This document shows positions 42,697-56,600 of a DNA stretch of 64,000 nt, piece after piece. Source of the DNA: Eledone cirrhosa (taxonomy: Eukaryota > Mollusca > Cephalopoda > Octopoda > Eledonidae); NCBI GenBank assembly GCA_964016885.1, contig OZ024743.1, forward strand, positions 75,323,740 through 75,387,739, in the 5' to 3' direction. The translations under genes were made by a program, and so were the position numbers. The notes beneath the pieces are model-generated. The model saw only the letters and a program-made list of their open reading frames with translations. It was not told the DNA's origin and searched no databases. Position 1 is the first letter of the stretch; every line of letters starts with the position of its first letter.

Positions 42697-42812
42697 ATTT
42701 ATTATTAGTACAGATTAAAGTTTAAGCAAAGAATTTCACCCTATTACGGGATCTTCTGAAAGCAGAAATTCCTTGCTTAAACTTTAATCTGTACTAATAA
42801 TAAATATATATA
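42697..42812. repeat. Inverted repeat with hammerhead-like centre
   Basis: Arms TTAGTACAGATTAAAGTTTA and TAAACTTTAATCTGTACTAA, about 38 bp each. The centre on the - strand (42758-42733) reads CAGAAGA, a CCC/GGG hairpin, then GAAAT. Confidence 0.8.
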
Positions 42813-42814
42813 TA

Positions 42815-43265
42815 TATATCATCCTCATCACCGTTTAACATCCATTTTTCCACACTAGCATCGGTTAGACAAGTTGTCCTTTTGTGAGACTAGCCAGGTC
42901 AGGTAATCATGTTTTGCTGATACAGAACTAATTTTTGCTTGATATCTACAGTCGGATGCCCTTCGTAACACCAACCACTTTACAATGTGTGCTAGGTGCT
43001 TTTTGTCGTGACACCTACATGACCACTTTACAATGTAGGCTGGGCCCTTTTTGTCATGTCGCCATCACAACCACAGTGTGGGCTGGAGGCTACACTAGAT
43101 GTATGCTATAGTCTGTCCTCATGAGAGATATATTGTATGCATCACCCCCATCCATATGTATGCTATAGCTTCAGCCTGTGCTCATGGGAAGGCGGGTCTT
43201 CTGTATTACTACATAATGCCAGAAATCCCGGTCCTGTGTCATTGTCTTTGAGACATGCTTTTATC
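42815..43265 (-). mobile_element. LINE-C 3' coding remnant with VNTR tail
   Basis: Reverse GATGAT-type end at 42819, constant tail, about two VNTR subunits, then the LINE-C coding end (CTCATGGGAAGGCGGGTC) without a gap. Confidence 0.7.
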
Positions 43266-43311
43266 ATATATATATATATTTCTATATAACTGTGAACAAC
43301 CTTTTAAGAGA

Positions 43312-43503
43312 TATTTGTTTCTACTTTAGGCACAAGGCCAGCAATTACCCAGTGCATTACTGGTACTTTATTTTATTGACCCCGTAAGGATGAAAGGCAA
43401 AGTCAACCTCGGCGGGATTTGAACTCAGATAGTAAAGGGACGTAACTATGCTGGAAAACATGGCATCCGACCCTCTACCGATACTGCCAATCCACCGCCC
43501 TTT
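43312..43503 (-). mobile_element. SINE-2 copy, reverse
   Basis: GGCACAAGGCCAGCAATTAC to CCACCGCCC, with TTTTAAGAGATATT on both sides as a likely target duplication. Confidence 0.85.
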
Positions 43504-44070
43504 TAAGAGATATTGTAACCTAATTACTTAGGATTTACAACTTCCTCACAGAATGTTATAATTTGTCTAACACTCACTTCCTCCCTTACTTTCGAAGTAT
43601 CAATCATCCCCCACAACACTTCCTATCCCATATTCTCTTTTCTAATATTTGTGTCACCTATTTATAACATAACTCTTAACATCTTTTAATGATTTGGCAG
43701 AAAATATTTAAAATCGAATTTGTTAATTCAAATTATAGTATCTTTACTAGTGGACAAATCAATATAAACATTCTCAGTATTAAAGTAATGACTTCAATGT
43801 TTAATGTGATGCAATAATTTTATACTTTTCAAGAATGTTTTGCTGGTGCTGTTCCATTTGGTACCAGACATTAAGAGTTACTCCAAACTAAACATCTATC
43901 AATAATAACCTCTTACACATTCAGGACTACGGTTTTGACATTTCAGTATTAATTAACATTAAATCTGTCCAACCCTTGCTAGGAGGGAAAATGGATGTTA
44001 AATCATGAAACTCAAACATTGCTCATCTGAAAACAACAAAAAGTAATTTTTTTTTTCTTTAGTAAAATTC
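43504..44070. other. Intergenic, no element recognised
   Basis: AT-rich sequence between the genes; only a weak GTTAAATCATGA tail-like remnant near 44000. Confidence 0.4.
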
Positions 44071-44074
44071 TTCT

Positions 44075-44460
44075 TCTTCTTCTTCTTCTTCTCCCACTCA
44101 TTCCTGAGGGGGTCATGGGGATCCAAATCTACAGTATCAGAACCATGTAATTTTGTTGAGGAAACCCCGACTATATCTCGCCTCCTCCATTAGTTCCTGC
44201 TCCTTACCTGTAAGGGTTGTGATGTTCCAGGTTCCAACTGTTAAGGTTTGCTCCCTTCTGAACCCTCTTTGGGGTCTTGTGATACGCAATCTTTGTGCGT
44301 CCATCCCACACCTCCCAGGACGTCCCATGCCTATTGCTAGTTTTTGCAGCATGAGATGGAGACTGCAATATATTTCTCAAACAGGCCCCTCTACCTAAAG
44401 CCTGAACATGTCCCTTGTTATCCTGCGCGGTATGGTTCGTTTTTGGTTTCCTCATCATAT
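44075..44460 (-). mobile_element. Internally deleted LINE-B: endonuclease start joined to 3' end
   Basis: On the - strand the N-terminal endonuclease motif TLTVGTWNITTLTGKEQEL is followed within about 90 bp by the LINE-B 3' terminus (CTCAGGAATGAGTGGG and GAA repeats). The RT is missing. Confidence 0.65.
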
Positions 44461-44605
44461 TGCAGTTTCAATGATAGCAGAATTCTAATTTTAAAATATC
44501 TAGAATGAAATTCTTATTTCACAAAATATAGATGATATGTGGTTTGATTTCAAATGTTTATATATGAATGCTTTATAAAATTAGAAATAATATACAAAAT
44601 AAAAA

Positions 44606-47600
44606 TTAGTAAATATCAGGAGTAATTTTAAAATAGACTTTAAGTCCTGAATTTCTTTTGTTCTTTAGAAGTAGTGTATGGATTTGTTCTGGCATACCTC
44701 CTGCTATGAAACCATTACTGTCTATGTTAATTCCCATTTCAATATTATTAGTGAAACATATGTGTTTTAAGTTAGCAGCATCACAGATTTTTCGTAACAG
44801 TTTAAACATATCAGTCTCACAAATTACTGTTGAACACAAATTAAGGTATTCCAGTTTTTCCATTTGAGAAACCATATTACCAAGACCTTCCATGTGATGA
44901 CTTGAAAGCTTAGAATTTTGTACTTCAAAATGCTTCAAGTTTTTACGAGCTGCTCGTAAAAATTCTAATACGGGATGTAATTTGTCACTTAAGTTGTTTT
45001 CACTCAAGTCTAAATGAATTAGACCTGTGGTGTGAATACATTTTGACAAATAATTCAAATCTCCAGTAGATAAACCACAACCAGAAATACAGAGAGATTC
45101 AAGAGGCTGCGATATTCTAGAAAGTAGTAAATTAAGATTGCCTTTTATCAAGTTGTTGCTCATATTCAGTTCTTTTAAGCAACTGAGCTCTTCAAATAGT
45201 TCTCCTAGAATCTCTATACCAAAGTTGAAATCATTATGTAGGCGCATGTTGTTGCAGGATAAATCAAGATGGGTCAACCTGGTCATTATCCGAAGGCAGG
45301 GTGACAAAGTTACAATTCCACGCACCATCAAATGGTTGTACCTCAGAGTGATTTCACGAATGTACTGTAAAATAAAATTGATAAAATTCAATAGAATATC
45401 AATGGCAATATCAATCATCATCGTTAATGGTTCATATAAAATCAAATTCTACATAAAATATCTATTTCAGTCAAGTCATTGAAATTAATCAATCAATAGG
45501 AAGATAATAATTCTTTCTACTTTTGGCACAAGGTCAGCAATTACTCAGTGCATTACTGGTACTTTATTTTATCGACCCCGTAAGGATGAAAGGCAAAGTT
45601 AACCTTGGCAGGATTTAAACTCAGAATGGCAAGGGCCGTAACTCTATGCGTCAAAGCATGGTGTCCGACCCTCTACCGATACTGCCAACCCACTGCCCCA
45701 ATAGGAAGATAATAATTGTTTCTACTTTTGGCACAAACCCAGCAATTATTCCAGTGTATTACTGGTACTGGAAGCTAATAATATATGTCAACAAGGCAGT
45801 AAATTGGCAGAGTCATTAGAACATCAGAATACTTTGTGGTATTAGTTTCGACTCTCTACTCTCTGAGTTCAAATCCTGCTGAAGTCAACTTTGCCTTTCA
45901 TCCTTTCGAGGTCAATAAAAGAGTACCAGTCAAGTACTGGAGTCAATTCTTCCTCTATATCTCTTTTTTACTTTCATTCTCTCACTCTCTCCATCATTTT
46001 AAACCATGTCTCTCTTAGTCTTCCCTATCCTTTACTTCCTTCCACATTCATTTCTATCACTCTTCTCACCTCTTCAAAGAGAGCATCTAAGCAATGGAAA
46101 TGAAAGGAATGTGTTATTTCTTCATTCTAGATTGTATATAAATCTATCTGAAAAACATCACATTGAGGTAGAGGTAAAAAACAGTGAAAAGTTTAGAAAA
46201 TAACTTTTAAAAGAAAAGATGTCACATCCAAGGTAAAACGTTTTCTCTATTATCCAAGACTTTTGATTTCTGATGATGAGATTTTATCTCAAAAGTTAAA
46301 GTCATATTTGAATAAAAAAACAGGTAAAACAGACAAGCTTTGTTGCCTTCTTTTATCTTAAATCATACCCATTGTCATAGCCGTAGAATTAAATACCTTC
46401 TTATTTTAAAATAAAAATTAAATTACCTCACTGCCACTCAGTTCTCTCAGCAAACGTTTGATTACAATATATGGCATTGATCGAATGTCTAGTCTGTTGA
46501 TTTGTATTTTTAAACGACAATTCATGCATTTTGCCAAAGCTTCTCCCAGCCTTTTGAAAGTATCTGCCCTGGTTAGGACAGCATTTAACCGTATTGCGAC
46601 TGAAAAATAAAGTATTAGAAAATGTAGCTATACATTCTTAAAATGTAGCTTCATTGGCTGATTTCAAACAAATATATTCCAACTCTGTTACAATATTAGT
46701 TATAAAAAAGAATTGTTACTGTAGTATGACTAGTTGTGATCTAGTATTGGTTATAAACAACTAATGAATGCAGGGACAGATTTATTAGCATAGAAATCAG
46801 GTTTTTATGAACATCTCTAGTAGTTCTTTTAATGGCGGTGCCCTAGCATGGCCTCAGCTGGAACACATAATAGAGTAATAAGAAAAATGTAGAATATAAG
46901 AAGGCAATCATAGATATGTTGGAAAAGAGATGAGTTGGTACAATTTATACTGGATTTAAAGAAACATCCCCAAACCAGAGTATTTGGGTAGAGAGAATAA
47001 CTTGATGGCTGGCAGTGGCATCACTAGTGATGGACAGGTACACTGGTTCTCACCTGACTCTAGGACATTTTTTAGTCACATCCCAATAACTGCTTCTGTT
47101 GGCAGACTAAACTAAGTGAGGGACTGGATCCATGGAAAGGAGCTGGCTATAGCCTGCTATTTCTAAAGGCCACTGAAATGCCATACTAAACTAAGTGACG
47201 GACTGGATCCATGGAAGGGAGCTGGCCATAGCCTAGTATTTCTAAAGGCCACTAAAATACCAGACTAAACTAAGTGAGGGACTGGATCCTTGGAAAGAGG
47301 CTGGCCATAACCTAGTATTTCTAAAGGCCACTGAAATGCCATGATGGATACACAGTGAAATGTCCAAAGTGACACACCAATAACAGGCTGAACCAGATAC
47401 AAGGACCTGATTATCATCAGAATAGATGAATTAGACAATACCAGGTGGAGTATTAAAGTTACAAAGTATGTTACATTAAATATTAAGACAGCTACTTTGG
47501 TTTACTTGATCCATACACAAAAGTAATCAAAACTATTGTGTACAGTGCTCAGGTGCACTACAACTCATCAAAGGTGCATGTATGGTATTTAGAATAATTG

Positions 47601-50600
47601 TTTCTACTTTTGGCACAAGGCCAGCAATTATCCCAGTGTATTACTGGTACTTTATTTTATTGACCCCGTAAGGATGAAAGGCAAAGTTAACCTCGGCGGG
47701 ATTTGAACTCAGTCCGTAAAGGGACATAACTCTGTGCTGCAAAGTATAGCGTCTGACCCTCTACCGATACTGCTAATCCACCAGAATAATGTACAAATGT
47801 CAGGAAAGTGAACTGTGTATGAGTCATGATAGACACAGACACACATGCATGTGTATGTATGGAGGGGGAATATCAAGTGTAGTGTTGGCAAATTTCGGGA
47901 AGGATGGAAGTTTTGAAGGATGCAGTGTCTCAGCAGCTAACAACTGATGCAGGTAGTTTGTTCCATGCTTCAGCAACTCTGAGCATGAAAATATGTTTCT
48001 GAAAGTCATGGGAGCTGTGCTGTTTTCTGATTTTGTAAGTATGTAAACAGGTGTTAGATATATGAAATTCAAAAAGGTGCTCAGGGTTGTTGTTGCCAAG
48101 ATCGTTAAGAACTTTGTGGGTGTTTACCAAGTAAGTTGCCAGACATCGGAACTTTAATGTATCCATGCCCAAGGAAGCAAGGCGTTCAGAGTATGGAAGA
48201 TGCCTGATGGAGGGTATTTGCTTGATTGCATGTCTCTGAACAGTTTTCAGCAGGTCAATATTCTGAGCAAGATAGGGGCTCCAGACTGGTTATGCAAAAC
48301 ATGTCTGTTCCATATTTACTGAACACATAAAGTAATCATTAGAAATTGAAACGCCATACTTGTTCACCAATTTCCTGCTGATTGAAACAATTCTTCAGAT
48401 ACTAACTTTGTTACACCTTTTTGATCCATTATCTTAAATCTCTTGTATTTTTATTAATCTAGACAAAATTAAATTTTATTAATATTTTTAAAAAAACGGA
48501 AAAGGAAGGGAAATGCAAGGGTTCTGGGGTCACAGAAGCATTCATTTGGATCAACACCTGTTACTTGTTTTAGTCATTCTTGAAGAATAAAAGACACAAA
48601 TTCGTTACTATGGCATTTGAATGTAGAAATGAAAGATATAAAATTAAATACTGCTAAAAACTAAACCATAGACAGAGAAATGGCAGAGTCGTTAGAACGT
48701 CAGATAGAATACCTTGTGGTATTCATTTCGGCTCTCTGCTCTCTGAGTTCAAATCCCGCCAAGGTCAACTTTGCCTTTCATCCTTTCGAGGTCAATAAAA
48801 AAAGTACCAGTTTAGTACTGGAGTTGATTCTTCCTTTGCATCTCTTCCTCACTTCCTCTCTCACTTTCTATATCCTTCTCTGGAAGAAATCTTCTTTATT
48901 CAGACCTAGTGAGGAGATGGACTCTGCCAGGCTTAAAATACCCTAGAAATGCTACCATGGTGCTCCTACTCCATCAGGAGTTACAAATAACTAAATCACT
49001 CCTGGATGCTATAAATTAGTCATTACAAAAAGAGAGTATTATTTAACAAAAAGATATGAACTTTTGTGCAGTATTGTAAGATGTGGCTTCTTTTGACTGG
49101 GAATACTGAATCCATGCAAGAGTTTACAAAATCAAAAAAAAAACTAGAAAAATGTACTATAATGAAACCTGTTTACATAAGTCTTAACATCCTGTACCAC
49201 ATGAAATTGTAATGTGATTTCATGTGGTACAGGATACTAAGAGACATTCAAAACATTCTTGAAAAGTACAAAACATCATTATGACTGCATCACATTAAAA
49301 ATTAAGGCAAATGTTCACAACAATCTGTCTATAAGTAAAGAGACTATAAACATTGGAATTAACAAACTTGCTTTTAAATATAAAATCGTTACAAGATATT
49401 AAGAATACATGCATAGACTGGAGAGAAATGAAGCAACCATGATTCATTGGATGTGTAATGTAAGTGTGAGAGAAGTTGAGGGAGAAGCTGGGTTTAAGAG
49501 GAATCTGAGGTGGTGTGCAGGGGAGAAAACTGTGTTGGTATGGACATGTGATGCACATGGACAATGACCAATGGATGAAGAAATGCCAGGAAATCCCAGT
49601 TGAAGGAAGACACGGGAGAGGACAACCAAGAAAGACCTGGGCAGAGGTTGTGAGAGCAGACCTCAAATCATTAAGTCTGGCAGAAGAGATGATGAAGAAA
49701 CGTGACAAGTGGAGAGATGCCTTGCTAAGAAGGACCTGTCCAACCCATGCAAGCATGGAAAAACAAACATAAAATCAATGATAACGACTACAAATTTTCA
49801 CAATCTGTCCACTCGTAAAGATACTATAAACATTTGGAGAAAAATCTGCTTTTAATTATTTTCTACTAAATCATTACAGGATGTTAAGAGTTAATGTCAA
49901 ATTGAAAAGTCAATAAGAAAACACTTCAATTGATTGAATATTGATCTTACCAGATTGAATATTGTTTCTTGGGGTAAAGCTCTGATTTCCAATCACATAT
50001 TCACACAGTTTCAGTAGCTTGGGGTCATCTGAAATAAATATCCATAAAAATTGAAATGTAGTTGTCCCAACACAAATGGCTCTTCCAACGTGTCTCCCTC
50101 ACCATCCTCTGGGGAAATACCTTCTCTATTCTGTCTGCCGGGGCCACAGGGTAGCCAGTGCATGGTCCCCATTTTCTTATGATAGTGAGAGATGGGGAGA
50201 GTGGGAGAGACGGAGGCAGTGACAATGGGAATTTGATTCCATTATGTTCAGACCTAAGATATATATATATATTTACCACAGTACACAGACATACAGTCAT
50301 AAAAACCATTGTATATATCAATTGAAAAGATTGGGTCAAATACCCCTGGAGACACTTATCTTAGTCAACCAATAAAAATTGATTTCTTCATGAATAGAAA
50401 TAAATGAAAATCATTCATTCTTTCTTTCAGCTTGATTAGTTAATGGTAGGAAGGATCTGCTATTTTAGTGACACTGGAAGGATGAAAGTTCACATCAGCA
50501 GCTTGTCTGGGGAAGGAGCCCTGCAAGGTGAGATGGATGTTGCAGCGACTGTCACTGGCCATTGTCTGCAGAAATACCTTTGCAGTTTTGTCAACAGGAC

Positions 50601-53600
50601 GTAACCCAAACACGACCCCGCCCTAGGGCCAGAGTCCATCACCCTCTCCCCTTCTCCCTCTCTTTCATCTGTGGCTCAAGAGTCCTTGCTTTTTCCCTCC
50701 CTTTCCTCTCATTATGATATTTATAATCCTTTCCCCATACAGCCAGATCTGCTCTTCTTTACCCCTTCCCCCTTTTCTCATTACTTAATTTTGTTTTTAT
50801 CTCTTTTTCACATTAATGTAATTATCAATGGTTTTTATCTCTTTTTCACATTAATGTAATTATCAATGGTTTTTATCTCTTTTTCACAATGTAATTATCA
50901 ATGGTTTTTAAGCCAACTTTATGAGTGAAACACAAGATTTGTAATGTTATTTTAACAACTGGGAATAAAGTCATTGACTTTTAGTAGTGTTTGTACTCAG
51001 AACATAAAGGGAAATAACTACTCTCGGATCTCGAATAATCGCCCCTCCACCCCCACCCCCATATAAATAAATAGCATATAAATAAATTTACAGTAGAATA
51101 ACAGCAAATATGTTTTAAATATATACATATATAACATTACAAATGCTTAGATAACATTATAAATTGCTCGCGATTATAATAATAAAATTATTGTGTAAAG
51201 TGCTCAGGTGCACTACAACTCGTCAAAGGTGTATGTACAGTACATAGAATAATACACAAATAGTGTATGAGTCATGGTATACATGTGTGTATGTGTATGG
51301 AAGGGAAACATTAGCTGTAGTGTTGGCAGATCTCGGGAAGCATGGAGGCCTTAAAGGATGCAGTGTCTCGACAGCTAACAACTGATGCAGGTAGTTTGTT
51401 CCATGCTTCAGCAACTCTGAGCGTGAAAAAATGTTTCCGAAAGTCATGGGAACTGTGCTGTTTTCTGACTTTGTGGGCATGTCCACGTGTGTTAGACACA
51501 TGGAAATCAAAAAGGTACTCAGGGTTGTTGTTGGCAAGATGGTTAACAATTTTGTGGGTGTTTACCAAGTCAGTTGCCAGGCGTCGGAGCTTCAATGTAA
51601 CCATGCCCAGGGAAGCAAGGCGCTCAGAGTATGGTAGATGCCTGATGGAGGGTATTCGCTTGGTTGCACGTCTCTGAACAGTCTCCAGGCGGTCAATGTT
51701 CTGAGCAAGATAGGGGTTCCAGACTGGTGATGCAAATTCTAAGTGTGGCTGCACCATAGCCATGTACAGCCTTAAATAGATATCTGGAGAGCGGCTGACA
51801 AAGGTCTTGCTGAGTGATGCTAAGACACCCTCGGCCCTCTTGACAATTTTAGAGACGTGCTTCGTCCAACGCAAATCGCTGCTGACCGTAATGCCCAGGT
51901 CACGTTCACAAGAAGACTTCTTGATATTAGTGCTGTGGAGGGAGTATGTGGACGCTGGGTTTTTACTCCCAAAATGCATGGTGGTGCACTTGTCCACAGC
52001 TAGCTTGAGTTGCCAGTCTGAGATCCATTGTTGCATTGTGTCCAGGTCAGACTGCAAGCAAGATCTATAGTGTTCAGGATCTGTCCTTTTTATCTCAAGG
52101 TACAGCTTGATGTCATCTGCGTACTTTAGTATCGTGGCATTCTTTAAGTTGGCATCTATGTCATTAATATATGCCACAAACAAAAGGGGGCCAAGAACAG
52201 ATCCCTGTGGTACACCAGATGACATCTCATGGTGAGGAATGCTGTCCCAGAACCGTGACTACCTCTCTTCGACTGAGAATGAAGGACTTCAACCAGTTAA
52301 AAAGATCACCCTTCACACCCATTGCAGAGAGTTTTGACATAAGCCTTTTGTGTGGCACAGAATTGAAGGCTTTTGCAAAGTCAAGGTAAACAACATCCAC
52401 CCATGAGCCGCCATCAGTGATCCGGGTGATGTCCTCAAGAAACTCTATAAGTTGATCACAGCAGCTTCTTTCAGAAAGATATATTCTTTTAATGTTACAA
52501 TATTAAAGAAAATGTAAAGGAAGGGGTGAACAACGGAGCCAACACCAGAGCAAAATACAGCAGCGAGGGGTACTGGGCAACCTCTCTAATGATTTTTTTA
52601 GGCAAGCCAGCACACTCGCAGTGTTGCCTCTGGTGATGGCGAGGCTAATGCGCTGGAACAACCAAGCGCCCTCGCGAGATTCGCCAGTTACTTCTATTAG
52701 GCGAGCCGCCAGTGAAGAGAGGAACCTCACAGTCAGCGGCCCGACACCCCTAAACGTCTCGAAAGCCACAGGCTGAAAAATGTAGCTGGCTGACAGATCA
52801 GAGTATCTACGGGTCTTACTCCGCTCGACTGCGGAAGCTGTGCTCTCGTCCTAACCGCAGCATCCAGGATGTGGGAAAGAGCAAAAGAGTCACTAACAGT
52901 GACGTCCCAGACAAGGCACCTGCCTCTCGACCAGTGACACAGGTTAAGGCCGTCACTTCTGGACAACCCAGATGGTTCTAAGATTGAGGGGATGTTCGCC
53001 CGATCCAAAGCTCTCTTGAGAATGAGGTTTAGCTCTGTGTGACGCGTGAAGCGGCCGGCATTCAGGCGGCAAGAATAAATGTTATATTAAGAGATTATAA
53101 TCGATCTTTACATTGTTAATTTTCTTCTGTTCACTTTAAGTAATTTTAATTTATTTTACATTCCGTCTTTAACACTTTTCACTTCCAGTCCATAACAACG
53201 TAATTGTTTGTTTTTAATCAGTTTATTAAATTTATTGAACAAAAATTATACAATGATAAAAAATATTTTTAAAAAGACAAAAAGAAAATTAAGAAATGAA
53301 AAAAAGGAGAAAGATGTAAAGAAGGGCAGATCTGGCTGTATGGGAAAGTAAAGGACTGAATGCCATAAATGAGAGGAAAAGCAAGGACTGTTAGGCCACG
53401 GAAGAAAGGGAAGAGGATGACAGACTCTACACCTAGGTCGGGTCGTGTTTCGGCTGCGCCTCGTGGACAATGGTCAGTGACACCCGCTGCAACAGCCACC
53501 CCACCTCGCGAGGCACCGTCCTCAGGTGGGCTGCTGTCGTTCCGATTTTACGGGGAGCTTGGCTATACGGAGTCCGAGGAAGACTGAAGACTCGACGGCC

Positions 53601-56600
53601 GCCGCTACAAAGAGGAAACAGCCGGGCAACCCCGTTATTAGCTTGCCTTCCTGTCCTCTGTGGGTCACAGTACTACGGCCGCAAAACTCATTTCATTCTT
53701 TGTGTAATAATAATAGTAGTAGTAGTGATTTCAATTTCAACTTACATGTATAAGTTACCTTAAATAAGATCTAGTAATAATTCATAATTGTTTCTACTTT
53801 AGGCACAAGGCCAGCAAATTACTGGTACTTTATTTTATCGACCCCGTAAGGATGAAAGGCAAAGTCAACCTCGGCGGGATTTGAACTCAGATCGTAAAGG
53901 GACGTAACTATACTGGAAAGCATGGCGTCCGACCCTCTACTGATACTGCCAATCCACCGCCCTGATATTCTGTGTTTTAAAGATTTATGTGGTAGAGTGT
54001 AAGAAATACATTAAAAAATATTTCTCCATAGTTTATATTGTATAAATAGCAACGAAAGAAGACGAAACGAAATACTGAGAAACAATGACTAGCTGACGAA
54101 GGCGGGGATTGAGACAACGTATGAGTTATCCCCCATGGTCTCGCCGTTAGGTGGCAGTAGTAGCGACTCATATAAATTCAATTTGCAGCCTCGCTTCGGT
54201 CTTTCTTAACCAAAATGGCGAAGCAGAAGATTGAGAGGAAGAAGTCTTCTATGAATGATGTTATTACTAAGGAGTGTACCATTCATCTGCACAAGAAAGT
54301 TTATGGCGTAAAGCTGAAGAAAAAAGCCCCAAAGGCCATTAAAAAGATAAAGTTGTTCGCTGAAAAGATGATGCGAACGAAAGACGTTCGTATTGATACT
54401 AAGCTGAACAAACACATTTGGTCTAAAGGCATCCGACATGTACCTTTCCGCGTCCGTGTTAAGCTTTCTCGCCGACGAAATGAAGATGAAGATTCTCCAC
54501 ACAAACTCTACACACTTGTCTCTCATGTTCCATGTGCCACTTTCAAAGGTCTCCAGACCCTTAATGTAGAGAATGAATGAAGAACTTTTTTTCCTCGCAC
54601 CTCCCTATTTCCCAACACGTGGCTTTCTTACTCCAGCCTAATTAATTATTTTGGCATCGTTCAACACCATCCAGGGGTTAAGAAAGCATTTGAGAAATGA
54701 CTCTGAACTTTTCATTTTTTTTTTTCATTTTATTATTCTAATCAGAAATTGTTAATTCTCACATAATGCGTGTCAAGAATAAAGGAGTGATTTGAAGGTA
54801 TATTTTTTATATTTGTCCTTAATTTAATGTATTCGCTTTTCATGAAAATATTTTTTATTTTTTCCAGTTATCGTTTACATCTATTGATTATTTTCATTAT
54901 GTCTGATTTATTATAAGGTTTAAAGAAATACGTTTGATATTATTTCTGCTTTTATAAACTCTAAATTAACGATATTTTCTTTACAATATGGATGCCATTT
55001 TGAAATGAGGTTCACATGGCGAGTCTCAAAAGATTGTAAAGAATCTGTAGTCCTTTATATCATAACACTAATTAACATATTGCTGTAATAAGGGGTTTCG
55101 GTATGGTTACTGGTCAAAGTTAACTGGAAACAGTCTGAAAATAATTGATTGCTAGAATCTGAGATTAGATTGGTTGATAGCACACGAGGAAAAACATTTA
55201 ATTCCCACTGATATCGAGTGGACTGTTCTATATATAATACTGAATCAATTTATTAAATTAAGAAACATTTATTGCTGATAACTATAAATGCCTTGTATAT
55301 ATAAATCCACGTTTCTCTTAAATAAGAAACAACGTTTGGAATATAAAATGTTGAGTGTAACACCAATGTATATATTAATCTATTTTAGAGTATGATTTAT
55401 TCTTAAGTAATTATTAGTTTCGCTGATTCAATAAGTCGAGTTAGATTTTTTTCCGTTTCCATTATTGTAAATCTTTAAAACACTGAATCTCGTGTGATAT
55501 ATAATATTTATACAGGATGTCTTTTCAATATCGGTATGTTGAAATAGAAAGTGAATACATTACTCTATATTTGTTTCTACGTTTGGCACAAGGCCAGCAA
55601 ATACCCAGTGCATTACTGGTACTTTATTTTATCGACCCCGTAAGGATGAAAGGCAAAGTTAACCTCGACGGGATTTGAACTCAGATCGTAAATTACTCTA
55701 TATTTAATATTGTATTTTCATGGTAAACACTTTCTCACATAATGTCGAATCTACGAGATTTTGATATTTATTTATTTTCAGTTCGAGCGGTCGGTTAATG
55801 GTTAACAGATTTAATAATTTCACTGAACTGCCCCACTGACGTTTGGTGAACATGTTTCACGTTATCAATGAATCCTAACATTTGTCGTGAGGTACGGTTA
55901 ACTAAAAAAAAAAAAAACATTGCCTTGCAATATACGTGTACGGCAAAGCATAAGTGAGGAATAAGGGATCAGATGTGACCTCGTTGGTATGGTCACGTGA
56001 TGCGCATGAAAGACGACAGCTGTATAAAAAAGTGCAGGGCGATCAAAATAGACGGTAGCCACGGAGTAGGCAGACCCAGAAAAACCTGGGACGACTTGAA
56101 AAATTCCGACCTCACACACACCTCTCCAAGACAATGTCACTGGACCGAGATCTTGGCGCTTACGCAGTAATACGGAAGACTCGCCCTGCCTAAGTACAAA
56201 GCGAAACCAGTCAGTATTGACCTTTTAACCAAAATACACCCCCGTCCCACTACCCTCACCCGTTTCGATGTAAAGTTATGTTGGTACCACAACATCCAGT
56301 CCTAAATAAATGAGGTCGTAGGTGTCACGACAAAAACACGCTGTAATGTGGCCGTGTAGGTAACACGGTAAAAACCTCCCAGTCCACACTGTAAACGTGG
56401 TTGGTGTTAGGAAGGGCATCCACCCGCCAGACAGTCCTATACGAGCAAGACAACCAATCTTGCCTCAAGTGGGACAATTCCCGTCCAAACCCATGCTAGC
56501 GTGAAAGATGGACGTTAAACGATGATATATATATAACACGAAACAAAAAATGGTAAAGAAACTTCCGAAGTCTTTTGGGTCATGTTCCGATATCAGATTA

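Noticed and set aside
45365..45445. N-terminal extension of the leucine-rich exon up to 45445
   Set aside because: ATTTTACAG just before 45364 is an acceptor in phase with the exon at 46427-46599; the upstream bases are intron.
53369..53587. GC-rich frame in element E
   Set aside because: The reverse copy at 50490 does not preserve the frame, so coding is not supported.
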